NCBI GenBank assembly: GCA_946646575.1
Contig: CAMPCR010000015.1
Location: 1-18,602, forward strand
DNA: 18,602 nucleotides
Source: UBA3222 sp002363035
GTDB lineage: Bacteria; Verrucomicrobiota; Verrucomicrobiia; Opitutales; UBA9783
Direction: 5' to 3'
Shown here: positions 6,857 to 14,119 of the stretch, in pieces
Numbering within the stretch: position 1 is the first letter of the stretch
How the letters are laid out: each line of letters opens with the position of its first letter
Translations under genes and position numbers: made by a program
Notes under the pieces: generated by a model
Databases searched by the model: none
The model's input: the letters and a program-made list of their open reading frames with translations, nothing else
Told to the model about the DNA's origin: nothing

Positions 6857-7573
6857 ATGAAAAATAAATTGTTCTTTACGGCAGGCATGGTCGGGATGCT
6901 GTCGGGTGTTGCGTCGGGTGCGACGGACGGAGCGGAGATCGATTACGAACGGGAGTGGAACCCGTATGTGACGTTGAGAAGCGGGTGGTTGTTCGGGAAA
7001 ATGAAAAACGATATTGATTGGGATGGTGCAAATGGTAGACGTCGGAGCATAAAAGAAAATCTCAAACATGCATGGTCGGGTTCATGCGAATTCGGAATAG
7101 CACGATGGGATGAGAAAATTTCCGTCGGCTTGGAATTGGGATATTTTACCGGAAAGACGGAAGGGAAGGAGAGATTTGATATTCTCGCAGATATCAACGG
7201 ACGTGCTTCCTTTGAGTTGGGAAATTTTTTCGGTGCGTGCAATGGAACATTACGATATCACTTGGGTGAACGGTGTTTTCTGTACGGTGGCGCAGGTGCG
7301 GGCATGGCGCGGGTTGCCGCGACGGGTTTTTGGAGTCCTGGTGACAACGAGGGATATGCGATTGGAGCACAAAAGTGGTGTTTCTTGGGGCAGGGCTTCA
7401 CGGGGGTCGGTGTGCGGTTAAATGACAGTTTATCGTTGAATGTCGGTTACCGCTTAAGGTATTTGTCTGGCTCTCCGGTTGTCGAACGGAACGATAGTGC
7501 AGAAGCAGAATGGTTTAGACCAAAACAAAATTTGATACATGCCGCGGAGGTGGGGGTGATGTATCGGTTTTAA
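6857..7573 (+). CDS. Opacity/OmpA-like outer-membrane beta-barrel protein
   Basis: The 238-residue product has a signal peptide (MKNKLFFTAGMVGMLSGVASGA, cleavage near residue 22) followed by alternating polar/hydrophobic strands such as PYVTLRSGWLFG, ISVGLELGYFTGK, FLYGGAGAGMARVAATG, LSLNVGYRLRYLSG and a last strand AAEVGVMYRF ending in phenylalanine, the recognition signal for outer-membrane barrel assembly. Size and the glycine-rich penultimate strands fit an eight-stranded barrel like Opa or the OmpA N-domain. Function is probably surface exposure or adhesion, but no binding partner can be named. The start codon at 6857 follows a CTAC repeat tract and has no obvious Shine-Dalgarno sequence. 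It converges with the T3S chaperone gene. Confidence 0.8.
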   Translation: MKNKLFFTAGMVGMLSGVASGATDGAEIDYEREWNPYVTLRSGWLFGKMKNDIDWDGANGRRRSIKENLKHAWSGSCEFGIARWDEKISVGLELGYFTGKTEGKERFDILADINGRASFELGNFFGACNGTLRYHLGERCFLYGGAGAGMARVAATGFWSPGDNEGYAIGAQKWCFLGQGFTGVGVRLNDSLSLNVGYRLRYLSGSPVVERNDSAEAEWFRPKQNLIHAAEVGVMYRF

Positions 7574-7656
7574 AGCCATTCCGTTGCGACTTATAAATAA
7601 AGGTGCGGTTACCGTTTGGTATCCTATTATGCTTAGTTTTTCCGTTTTTTCCCCCC

Positions 7657-8130
7657 TCAAATCCTCGTGTAAGCAAATGCATTCGGCATAGGAGCTGTCC
7701 CCTCTTCACTCCCTCCCGATGATGCGGAAGCGCGACAAAGGTTTTCATACTTGCCCATCCAATTTTCCACCATCGTGACAAAATTTCCGAGGACGGTTTT
7801 GAACAGTTCGAACGAAAACGTGCTGGCGATAAAGGTGTAGCTGAGCACCACGCGCTCCTCCTCCTCTTCGATACCGAGCACGGCGCCGCCGTTTTCGATG
7901 CCGAACGCGTTGGAAACCAACAACTGTCTGTAAAATTCTTCGCGACCGTCGGCGGGAACGGTACCAATCGGTGAGGCAAAAAAGCACTGGTCGTTGTCCT
8001 TGTTATACACAATGTCGACGTTGATTTTGCCGTCGAAATTGAGTGAACAGACGCCGTTTTCGTTGAGTTTCAGGTTCGGCAGTCCGACCTCGCGCCCGTA
8101 ATTCGTAATGTAGCTTGAGAAGTCAATCAT
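7657..8130 (-). CDS. Type III secretion chaperone, CesT/Tir family
   Basis: Small acidic cytoplasmic protein (157 residues) that would bind the N-terminal region of a T3S substrate and keep it export-ready. It follows the CesT fold pattern: helix FSSYITNYGREVGLP, strands LKLNENGVCSLNFDGKINVDI, CFFASPIGTVP, helix REEFYRQLLVSNAFG, the characteristic GGAVLGIEEEEERVVLSY and a long C-terminal helix FELFKTVLGNFVTMVENWMG. A 30-residue Ser/Gly/Glu-rich tail extends past the domain. The ATG at 8130 lies four bases after the stop of the upstream coiled-coil gene, so the two are translationally linked; chaperone next to substrate is the usual T3S arrangement. No secretion apparatus genes are in the window. 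Confidence 0.85.
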   Translation of the reverse strand: MIDFSSYITNYGREVGLPNLKLNENGVCSLNFDGKINVDIVYNKDNDQCFFASPIGTVPADGREEFYRQLLVSNAFGIENGGAVLGIEEEEERVVLSYTFIASTFSFELFKTVLGNFVTMVENWMGKYENLCRASASSGGSEEGTAPMPNAFAYTRI

Positions 8131-8134
8131 AAAT

Positions 8135-9232
8135 TTACCTCATTTGTGCAATTTTTTCACGACGACGTTCGTCTTCGTTTTGCATTTGCGTAACTTCCCG
8201 TTGACGCGTCATTTCCGGCGTTTGCCAGCGTCCTTCGTCGCGCAGTTGTTTTACCTGCGGATTAAATTCGGCTTTTTCCTGAAATGCCTGTTCCGTTTTC
8301 GTATCGAGTTCAAATTCAAGAAAATTGTTTTTCTCCAGCATGACTTTCAGCGCGACGTTGTTTTTGAGAAGTTTGTTCATGGCGGCTGCGCGTTGTGAAG
8401 CCGACTTCGTTTCTTCAACATCTTTTTGGGCCGCCTTTTGAATGGATGGGATGATAATTTCGTTCAGTTGTGCCTGAAAATCCTCCGCGGAAATTTGCTT
8501 CGAAGCGTCCGTTGATAACAATTGTTGCTTAAACGTTGCGTACACTTCATCCCCGAGGTGTTTGTGTCCTTTTGCTTCTTCCAGCAATTTCAAGCAGGCG
8601 ATGCGATCCGTTATCGACATGATCGAACCGTCCGTTGTGCCGTTAATAAGCGCACTCAGTTGTGTTTTGAGTTCGGTAATTTCGCTTTGCAGTTTTTCAA
8701 TGACCGATGCGTCCGCGCCGTCTGCAATCGCTTTTTGCGAAGCGACGATTTTTGCATTGAAAGCGGAAAATTGTGCCTCAGTCGCCTGTGTAAATCCCGA
8801 TCCGAGCAGTGTTTTGTCGGCGTCCGACAGCCCTTCCCAAATTTTTCTTAATGCCGAGATATCCGCGGCGTCGGCCACCGTCATCGGTACCATCGCAATA
8901 TAAGCGGTTACATTGCTTACGGATGCTTTACATGCTTCGGCCATTGTTTTCAAGGTCTCTTCCGATGATTCCGATGCGTTGACGGCAGCTTGAAAAGCGT
9001 CCAGCTTTTTCTTCGTTTCGTTCAGTTGATTGCCGATAGCGGTACAAATCGATGTGCCGGCGTCTGTTTTTATGTCGGACGCGGTATTGCTCCAGGCGGC
9101 GGAAGCGTCTCCGTATTGTGAAAGTAATTGCTGATACTGATCCTGATATTGCTTGAGCTGATCTTCATTCTTGGCTCCGTCTGCCTGATTAACGCTCGGT
9201 ACGTCATTGCTGTTGATGTTCGAAACGCTCAT
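8135..9232 (-). CDS. Probable type III secreted protein (coiled-coil), partner of the adjacent chaperone
   Basis: The 365-residue product has no signal peptide. It begins with a Ser/Asn-rich, disordered stretch (MSVSNINSNDVPSVNQADG) typical of T3S export signals, then is mostly helical with coiled-coil stretches (QLKQYQDQYQQLLSQYG, VIEKLQSEITELKTQLSAL, ETKSASQRAAAMNKLLKNN) and a charged C-terminus (QNEDERRREKIAQMR). I recognise no named effector or translocator. The adjacent CesT-type chaperone gene, four bases downstream, makes a secreted effector, translocator or filament component the best guess. I chose ATG 9232 over an in-frame TTG at 9265 because the latter adds basic residues before the Ser/Asn-rich start. 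A sigma-54-like element lies immediately upstream. Confidence 0.65.
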   Translation of the reverse strand: MSVSNINSNDVPSVNQADGAKNEDQLKQYQDQYQQLLSQYGDASAAWSNTASDIKTDAGTSICTAIGNQLNETKKKLDAFQAAVNASESSEETLKTMAEACKASVSNVTAYIAMVPMTVADAADISALRKIWEGLSDADKTLLGSGFTQATEAQFSAFNAKIVASQKAIADGADASVIEKLQSEITELKTQLSALINGTTDGSIMSITDRIACLKLLEEAKGHKHLGDEVYATFKQQLLSTDASKQISAEDFQAQLNEIIIPSIQKAAQKDVEETKSASQRAAAMNKLLKNNVALKVMLEKNNFLEFELDTKTEQAFQEKAEFNPQVKQLRDEGRWQTPEMTRQREVTQMQNEDERRREKIAQMR

Positions 9233-9249
9233 GGGTACTTTTTTACACA

Positions 9250-9265
9250 GCTTAAATCGTGCCAA
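9250..9265 (-). promoter_or_regulatory. Candidate sigma-54 promoter upstream of the T3S substrate gene
   Basis: Minus-strand TTGGCACG (9265-9258) matches the -24 element, and the GC at 9251-9250 sits exactly ten bases after the GG, as required for the -12 element. However, the bases before GC are AA rather than TT, and the predicted transcript would start about six bases before the ATG. Plausible but unproven. Confidence 0.35.
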
Positions 9266-9325
9266 CTTTGTGCGGTGTTTGATATTTAAATTGAAAAAAT
9301 ACGCTTTCCCTTCAGAATTTCAATA

Positions 9326-10801
9326 ATGAGTGCCTTTCCGAAACTGACGGCGGAAGAAGCCGCGGAGTACATTTCGAACGATGCGCTTTTGGTATGCGGC
9401 GGATTTACGGCGGCGGGTTGTCCAAAAGTCATCCCTTTGGCATTGGCAAAGCGCGCGGAACGTTTTCACGCCGACAGAAAGCCGTTTCGAATAAAGCTCT
9501 TAACGGGTGCTTCAACCAATGATGCGGTTGACGGTGAGCTCGGTCGGGCGCGGGCAATTGCGTTTCGCGCGCCGTATCAGGCGGATAGGGATTTGCGAAA
9601 ATTTATCAACGACGGTGACGTTGATTATGTCGATGGTCATTTATCTCGCTATGCGCACCTGTTGCGGCAGGGCTTTTTCGGCGACATCGATGTTGCCGTT
9701 ATCGAAGTTTCACACTGCACGGATGATGGCGAATTGACGCTGACAACCGCGGTCGGTTCCGCGCCCGTGTTTTGTCGGAATGCCAAATATATTCTGTTGG
9801 AACGCAATACGTACCACGAAAAAATTGCCGGCTTTCATGATCTGTACGATGTTGAACTGAACCATGTGCCCATTCCGTTAAGATCACTGTCGGATCGCAT
9901 TGGTACGAAAACTTTGCGTGTGGATCCGAAAAAAATTCTCGGTGTGGTCGAAACGCATCTCCCGGACGGCATTGAAGCGTTCAAACCCTGTACGTCGGTA
10001 CACGAAGCCATCGCAGGGCATGTGGTCGATTTTCTTTTGAGAGAAATTCGGCGCGGTGTGCTTCCCGTAACGCCTTTGGCGATAGAGTTGGGAACGGGGA
10101 ATATCACGAACGCGGTTTTAAAGCACATCGGTACCTGTGAAGAGATGCCGAAGTTTTCGGTTCACGGCGAAGTATTGCAGGACGGTATTTTGGAATTATT
10201 AACACAGGGGCGCATCGAATTTGCCGTCGGGAGCAGTCTGACGGTGACCGATCCGTGGTTGCAGAAAATTTACGAGCGTGAGGATTTTTACAAAGAACGT
10301 CTTTTGTTGCGCCCGTCGGAAATGACCAATCACCCCGAGGTGATTCAACGACTGAACCTTGTAGCACTGAACGCCGCATTGGAAACGGATATTTTCGGGA
10401 ATGTGAACAGTACGCACGTGATGGGGACATCGGTAATGAACGGTATCGGCGGCGCCGGAGATTTTGCGCGCAATGCGGGACTGTCGATTTTCATGCTTCC
10501 TTCAACGGCAAAGGACGGGAAAATTTCGTCGATCGTGCCGTTTTGTTCACACATTGACCTGACGGAACACGATGTCGATGTGATCGTGACCGAGCAGGGA
10601 TTGGCGGATTTGCGCGGAAAATCTCCCGAGCAACGCGCATTGTGCGTGATTGAAAATTGCGCACATCCCGATTATAAACCGTTGCTTTATGCTTATTTAC
10701 GACGTGCGAAAAGCGGTCACATTCGGCATGATTTGACGGCGGCGTTTGCATTTTATGACGCGTACGAAAAAACGGGCGATATGCGAAACGCGCGGTTGTA
10801 A
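9326..10801 (+). CDS. Acetate/succinate CoA-transferase (acetyl-CoA hydrolase/transferase family)
   Basis: Enzyme of the AarC/Cat1/ScpC group (about 500 residues; here 491), which exchanges CoA between acetate and succinyl-CoA or similar acids in the cytoplasm through a glutamyl-CoA intermediate. The putative catalytic Glu is E282 in VHGEVLQDGILELL. Strongly conserved segments follow: NVNSTHVMGTSVMNGIGG, GDFARNAGLSIFMLPSTAKD, TEHDVDVIVTEQGLADLRG and CAHPDYKPLLYAYL. The N-terminal half contains CGGFTAAGCPKVIPLALAKR and LLTGASTNDAVDGELG, as in the family. Substrate choice among succinate, acetate, butyrate or 4-hydroxybutyrate cannot be settled by eye, though the C-terminal motifs best fit succinyl-CoA:acetate transferases. 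It is separated by 18 bases from folK-folP and divergent from the T3S genes. Confidence 0.88.
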   Translation: MSAFPKLTAEEAAEYISNDALLVCGGFTAAGCPKVIPLALAKRAERFHADRKPFRIKLLTGASTNDAVDGELGRARAIAFRAPYQADRDLRKFINDGDVDYVDGHLSRYAHLLRQGFFGDIDVAVIEVSHCTDDGELTLTTAVGSAPVFCRNAKYILLERNTYHEKIAGFHDLYDVELNHVPIPLRSLSDRIGTKTLRVDPKKILGVVETHLPDGIEAFKPCTSVHEAIAGHVVDFLLREIRRGVLPVTPLAIELGTGNITNAVLKHIGTCEEMPKFSVHGEVLQDGILELLTQGRIEFAVGSSLTVTDPWLQKIYEREDFYKERLLLRPSEMTNHPEVIQRLNLVALNAALETDIFGNVNSTHVMGTSVMNGIGGAGDFARNAGLSIFMLPSTAKDGKISSIVPFCSHIDLTEHDVDVIVTEQGLADLRGKSPEQRALCVIENCAHPDYKPLLYAYLRRAKSGHIRHDLTAAFAFYDAYEKTGDMRNARL

Positions 10802-10819
10802 GAGAGATAAAAAAATTTC

Positions 10820-12127
10820 ATGCATACGGTTTATATTTCCTTCGGTTCCAATCTCGGGCATCGATTGGGGTATCTGCAACGGGCGTTTGAGGCTCTGGAC
10901 GGGCGCGCGCTGACGCAAATCGAGGCTTCCGTAATTTTGGAAACACCCGCGCTGTTGCTTCCGAATGCCCCGCAGGAATGGGATAAGCCCTACCTGAATA
11001 TGGTGGTGCGCGCGAAAACTTCCCTGCAACCCGAGTCTTTACTGTCAGCATTAAAGTCGGTTGAGGAAAAATGCGGTCGCGATTTGAACGCGCCGCGCTG
11101 GAGCCCGCGAGAGATTGATTTAGATTTATTACTATATGATGACATTTGCCTGCAAAGCGAGTGCTTAACCATTCCGCATGCGGAGCTCAAAAATCGCGGT
11201 TTTTTTCTGCATTTACTCGCGATGCTGAATCCCGAGTTGAAATTTCCTGCAACCGACGAAACGTTTGGTGCATTGGCGCATGAAGCTTTAAAGAAAGAAA
11301 AACCGTGGACGCGAACGATGGTGCTGTATCCGCGTTTCATGGGAATTGTGAACGTAACGCCCGATTCGTTTTCCGACGGCGGCAAATACCTTGCTCCCGA
11401 TGCCGCGATTACGCATTGCCGGCAACTGCTTTCGGACGGTGCAAGCATTTTGGACATCGGCGCGCAATCAACGCGACCGCATTCGGCGCAGTTAAGAACG
11501 GCGGAGGATGAATGGGAGCGGTTGCAACCGGTGTTGGATCGGTTGGATTTGACGCAAATCCCGGTCTCCATTGATACGTACCGCGAAGAAGTCATCGAAA
11601 AGCTGTTGTCGCGGTACAGAATTGCTTGGGTCAACGACGTTTCGGGGCGGTTATCGGAAAAAACACTTCATTTTATCGCCGAAAAAGGTTGCAAAATTTG
11701 CACGATGCACAGCCTGTCCGTTCCGCCGCGAAAGGATGAAGTCATCGATCCGCCGTTGGAACAAACAATGTATCTTTGGTGTCAACAACAGGTCGAACGT
11801 CTTACACGCTTCGGTTTCACATTGAAGGACATTATTCTGGATCCGGGTATCGGTTTCGGAAACACGCCGTATCAAGCGGGGTTGTTGTTTAAGACGATTA
11901 CTCGGATGAAACAGTGGGGTTGTGAGGTACTTCTCGGGCACTCGCGAAAATCCTGTTACAACGCCTTGGGTACGTATGAACCGCAGGAGAGAGATTTGGA
12001 AACCGTTGCGATTTCGTTGCTTCTAAAAAACAAAGTCGATTACTTCCGCGTTCATAACGTCGCCAAACATCAACGTGCCTTTGCGGCGCAACAGTGGGTG
12101 GAAAGTTGTTATGAAGATTGGGAGTGA
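10820..12127 (+). CDS. Bifunctional FolK-FolP: HPPK and dihydropteroate synthase
   Basis: One 435-residue protein carries two steps of folate synthesis. Residues 1-150 are 6-hydroxymethyl-dihydropterin pyrophosphokinase: ISFGSNLGHRLGYL, LNMVV and the signature RWSPREIDLDLLLYDD (93-108). Residues about 172-430 are dihydropteroate synthase: MGIVNVTPDSFSDGG (174-188), LDIGAQSTRPHS (211-222), VSIDTY, VNDVSG (271-276), ILDPGIGFGNT (339-349), GHSRKS (373-378) and RVHNV (410-414). Fusions of this kind are known from plants, fungi and Chlamydia. The Lys that usually follows GFG in DPGxGFGK, a pterin contact in the E. coli enzyme, is Asn here. The gene follows the CoA-transferase by 18 bases, and a CofE-like gene that may complete the pathway lies downstream. 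Confidence 0.92.
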   Translation: MHTVYISFGSNLGHRLGYLQRAFEALDGRALTQIEASVILETPALLLPNAPQEWDKPYLNMVVRAKTSLQPESLLSALKSVEEKCGRDLNAPRWSPREIDLDLLLYDDICLQSECLTIPHAELKNRGFFLHLLAMLNPELKFPATDETFGALAHEALKKEKPWTRTMVLYPRFMGIVNVTPDSFSDGGKYLAPDAAITHCRQLLSDGASILDIGAQSTRPHSAQLRTAEDEWERLQPVLDRLDLTQIPVSIDTYREEVIEKLLSRYRIAWVNDVSGRLSEKTLHFIAEKGCKICTMHSLSVPPRKDEVIDPPLEQTMYLWCQQQVERLTRFGFTLKDIILDPGIGFGNTPYQAGLLFKTITRMKQWGCEVLLGHSRKSCYNALGTYEPQERDLETVAISLLLKNKVDYFRVHNVAKHQRAFAAQQWVESCYEDWE

Positions 12128-12232
12128 TGTACGTTGAACGTCCGATGTTGTCGAAAAATCGGGAGTGGATTGTTTTTTTGATTTTAAAAATTGATTGAGC
12201 CGTTTTGTCATATAGTTAGCATTCGTTTTGTT

Positions 12233-12961
12233 ATGTACATTCGAGCCGTTAAAACCGAACGTTTGGATCAACCGCAGGATTTGTGTGCGTTTATCGATAA
12301 ATTTTTACCGCTGTTGAAAGAGAAAACGATTGTGGCGATTACGTCCAAAGTCGTGAGCATCTGTGAAGGGCGTACAGTTTCGAAATCTTCCGTATCCAAG
12401 GAGGAACTGGTAAAACAAGAGGCGGATGTTATCATTCCGAACCCGGAGGCGACCGATGATCGCATTATTTTGACGTACAAAAATCACCTCTTGATACCAT
12501 CGGCGGGTATCGACGAATCAAACGGAAACGGGCAGTACATTTTATATCCGAAAGAACCGTTTCAATCGGTACGGAAGATTTGGGAACATTTACGTCAAAA
12601 ACACGATTTAAAGGACGTCGGTGTTCTGATGACCGACAGCCGAACCACGCCGTTGCGTTGGGGTGTGACCGGCGTCGCACTGGCGTGGCAGGGGTTCGAA
12701 CCGACGGCAAGTTATATCGGGAAGCCCGACTTATTTGGTCAGCCGTTGCGGGTGACCAAAATCAACGCCGCGGATGCTTTGGCGGTCAGTGCGGTGTTTT
12801 CGATGGGCGAAAGTTCCGAATGCACGCCATTGGCATTGATAACCGAGGCACCGCACGTGGTTTTTGATGATAAAAATCATAATGCCGAGGAGCTTTGCAT
12901 CGATCCGAAAGAGGATTTGTATCGACCACTGCTGAAGCCGTTGATTGGCGGGGAAGGGTAG
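12233..12961 (+). CDS. CofE/F420-0:L-glutamate ligase-family protein, probable folylpolyglutamate synthase (FolC2-like)
   Basis: The 242-residue product belongs to the CofE family (COG1478): IVAITSKVVSICEGR (33-47), LLIPSAGIDESNGNGQYIL (86-104), VGVLMTDSRTTPLRWGVTGV (129-148), and PDLFGQPLRVT followed by AADALAVSAVFSMGES. CofE adds glutamates to coenzyme F420, but nothing else in the window suggests F420. In Chlamydia a member of this family (CT611, FolC2) sits in the folate cluster and replaces FolC. The position here, about 105 bases after folK-folP, supports the same role: ATP- or GTP-dependent glutamylation of dihydropteroate or folate. The start is ATG 12233; an in-frame TTG at 12191 only adds 14 unconserved residues. 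The family is secure; the substrate is inferred. Confidence 0.82.
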   Translation: MYIRAVKTERLDQPQDLCAFIDKFLPLLKEKTIVAITSKVVSICEGRTVSKSSVSKEELVKQEADVIIPNPEATDDRIILTYKNHLLIPSAGIDESNGNGQYILYPKEPFQSVRKIWEHLRQKHDLKDVGVLMTDSRTTPLRWGVTGVALAWQGFEPTASYIGKPDLFGQPLRVTKINAADALAVSAVFSMGESSECTPLALITEAPHVVFDDKNHNAEELCIDPKEDLYRPLLKPLIGGEG

Positions 12962-13034
12962 AGGAGGATTGGGATCAAACGTTCAGATAAGGGTGCTATG
13001 AATTTAATTTTCTCTTAAATTTCTTCGTCCAAGC

Positions 13035-13057
13035 GTAACGAAAATCGCCTTCGTTAC
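13035..13057. repeat. Perfect 8-bp inverted repeat between the CofE-like gene and accA
   Basis: GTAACGAA (13035-13042) and TTCGTTAC (13050-13057) flank a 7-base loop. No U-tract follows on either side, so it may be an operator or a weak terminator in the 189-base gap. Function unknown. Confidence 0.4.
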
Positions 13058-13150
13058 ATTTCCTAGTTAACGATCGCGCAAAAAATCCGTCGACTTCTTT
13101 GAGCCTCAAAAACGATTGAATTTTCCTCTCAACACCTCCACTGTAAAATC

Positions 13151-14119
13151 ATGTCGGGATCCGTAACGTATCTTCTGGATTTTGAGAAGCCGTTGGCGGC
13201 GCTTCAGGAAGAGCTGGAGCGTTTAAAGAAGCTTTCGGAGGAGAATAAAGTTCCCGTGACGGAGGAACTGGAAGCCATCAAGCTCAAAATTAAAAAGACG
13301 AAGCGTGAAATTTATGCACATTTGACGCCGTGGCAGAAGGTCAAACTGGCGCGGCACCCTCGGCGACCGTATGCCTTGGATTATATTCAGGGGATTTTTG
13401 AGAATTTTCAGGAACTGCACGGCGATCGGCGGTTCGGTGATGATCAGGCGCTCATCGGTGGTATTGCGTACCTGCAACAACAGCCGGTAATGGTGTTGGG
13501 ACAGCAAAAGGGGCGCGATTTGAAGGAAAATGTGCGGCGCAATTTCGGCTGTCCGAACCCGGAGGGTTACCGCAAGGCTCTGCGTTTAATGCAATTGGCG
13601 GAGCAGTTTTCGTTGCCCGTGATTTCTTTTATCGATACGCCTGGTGCGTATCCCGGTATCGGTTCCGAGGAACGTCATATTGCGGAAGCGATTGCGGTGA
13701 ATTTGCGCGAAATGAGCGTTTTAAAAACACCTGTGATTGCGGTCGTGATTGGCGAAGGCGGTTCGGGCGGGGCGCTGGGGATTGGGGTTGCCGATCGCGT
13801 GTTTGTGTTTGAAAACGCTTATTATTCCGTGATTTCCCCGGAAGGTTGCGCGGCAATTTTGTGGAAAGATGCGACGAAGGCACCCGATGCCGCGGGAGTT
13901 TTGAAGATGTCCGCCGCCGATTTGAAGCAACTCGGCGTGATTGACGGTGTTCTCAAAGAGCCGTTGGGCGGTGCGCACACCGATCCGAAGGCGTGCATTA
14001 AGACCGTCAAAAACCTGTTGGAGGAGAAAATTCCGATTTTGATGCAGTTGCCGATCGAAACGTTACTGCAACAGCGTTACGAAAAATTCAGGCGCATGGG
14101 CGTGTTTGAGGAAATATGA
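13151..14119 (+). CDS. accA: Acetyl-CoA carboxylase carboxyltransferase subunit alpha
   Basis: Transfers the carboxyl group from biotin to acetyl-CoA, together with AccD, giving malonyl-CoA for fatty-acid synthesis. The 322-residue product has the usual N-terminal helical region (LDFEKPLAALQEELERLKK) followed by the crotonase-like domain: RRPYALDYIQGIF, the motif GQQKGRDLKENVRRNFGCPN, SFIDTPGAYPGIGSEERH, VIGEGGSGGALGIGVADRV and YYSVISPEGCAAILWKD. Length and order match standard AccA. The ATG at 13151 gives the normal N-terminus; the preceding bases contain no Shine-Dalgarno sequence. The TGA overlaps the glmM ATG (ATGA at 14116-14119), so the two genes are translationally coupled. AccD is not in the window. 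Confidence 0.97.
   Translation: MSGSVTYLLDFEKPLAALQEELERLKKLSEENKVPVTEELEAIKLKIKKTKREIYAHLTPWQKVKLARHPRRPYALDYIQGIFENFQELHGDRRFGDDQALIGGIAYLQQQPVMVLGQQKGRDLKENVRRNFGCPNPEGYRKALRLMQLAEQFSLPVISFIDTPGAYPGIGSEERHIAEAIAVNLREMSVLKTPVIAVVIGEGGSGGALGIGVADRVFVFENAYYSVISPEGCAAILWKDATKAPDAAGVLKMSAADLKQLGVIDGVLKEPLGGAHTDPKACIKTVKNLLEEKIPILMQLPIETLLQQRYEKFRRMGVFEEI

Noticed and set aside
6678..6860. Open frame running through the CTAC tract (LPTY repeats) and ending in a TGA that overlaps the ATG at 6857
   Set aside because: It begins with TTG and is low-complexity. Any frame through a 4-base repeat without stops gives the same LPTY repeat. The overlap with 6857 is suggestive but not enough for a gene call.
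7607..7624. Hairpin GGTTACC-GTTT-GGTATCC between the convergent barrel and chaperone genes
   Set aside because: Contains a mismatch in a 7-bp stem, and the T-run begins about 13 bases later, so it is too weak to call a terminator.
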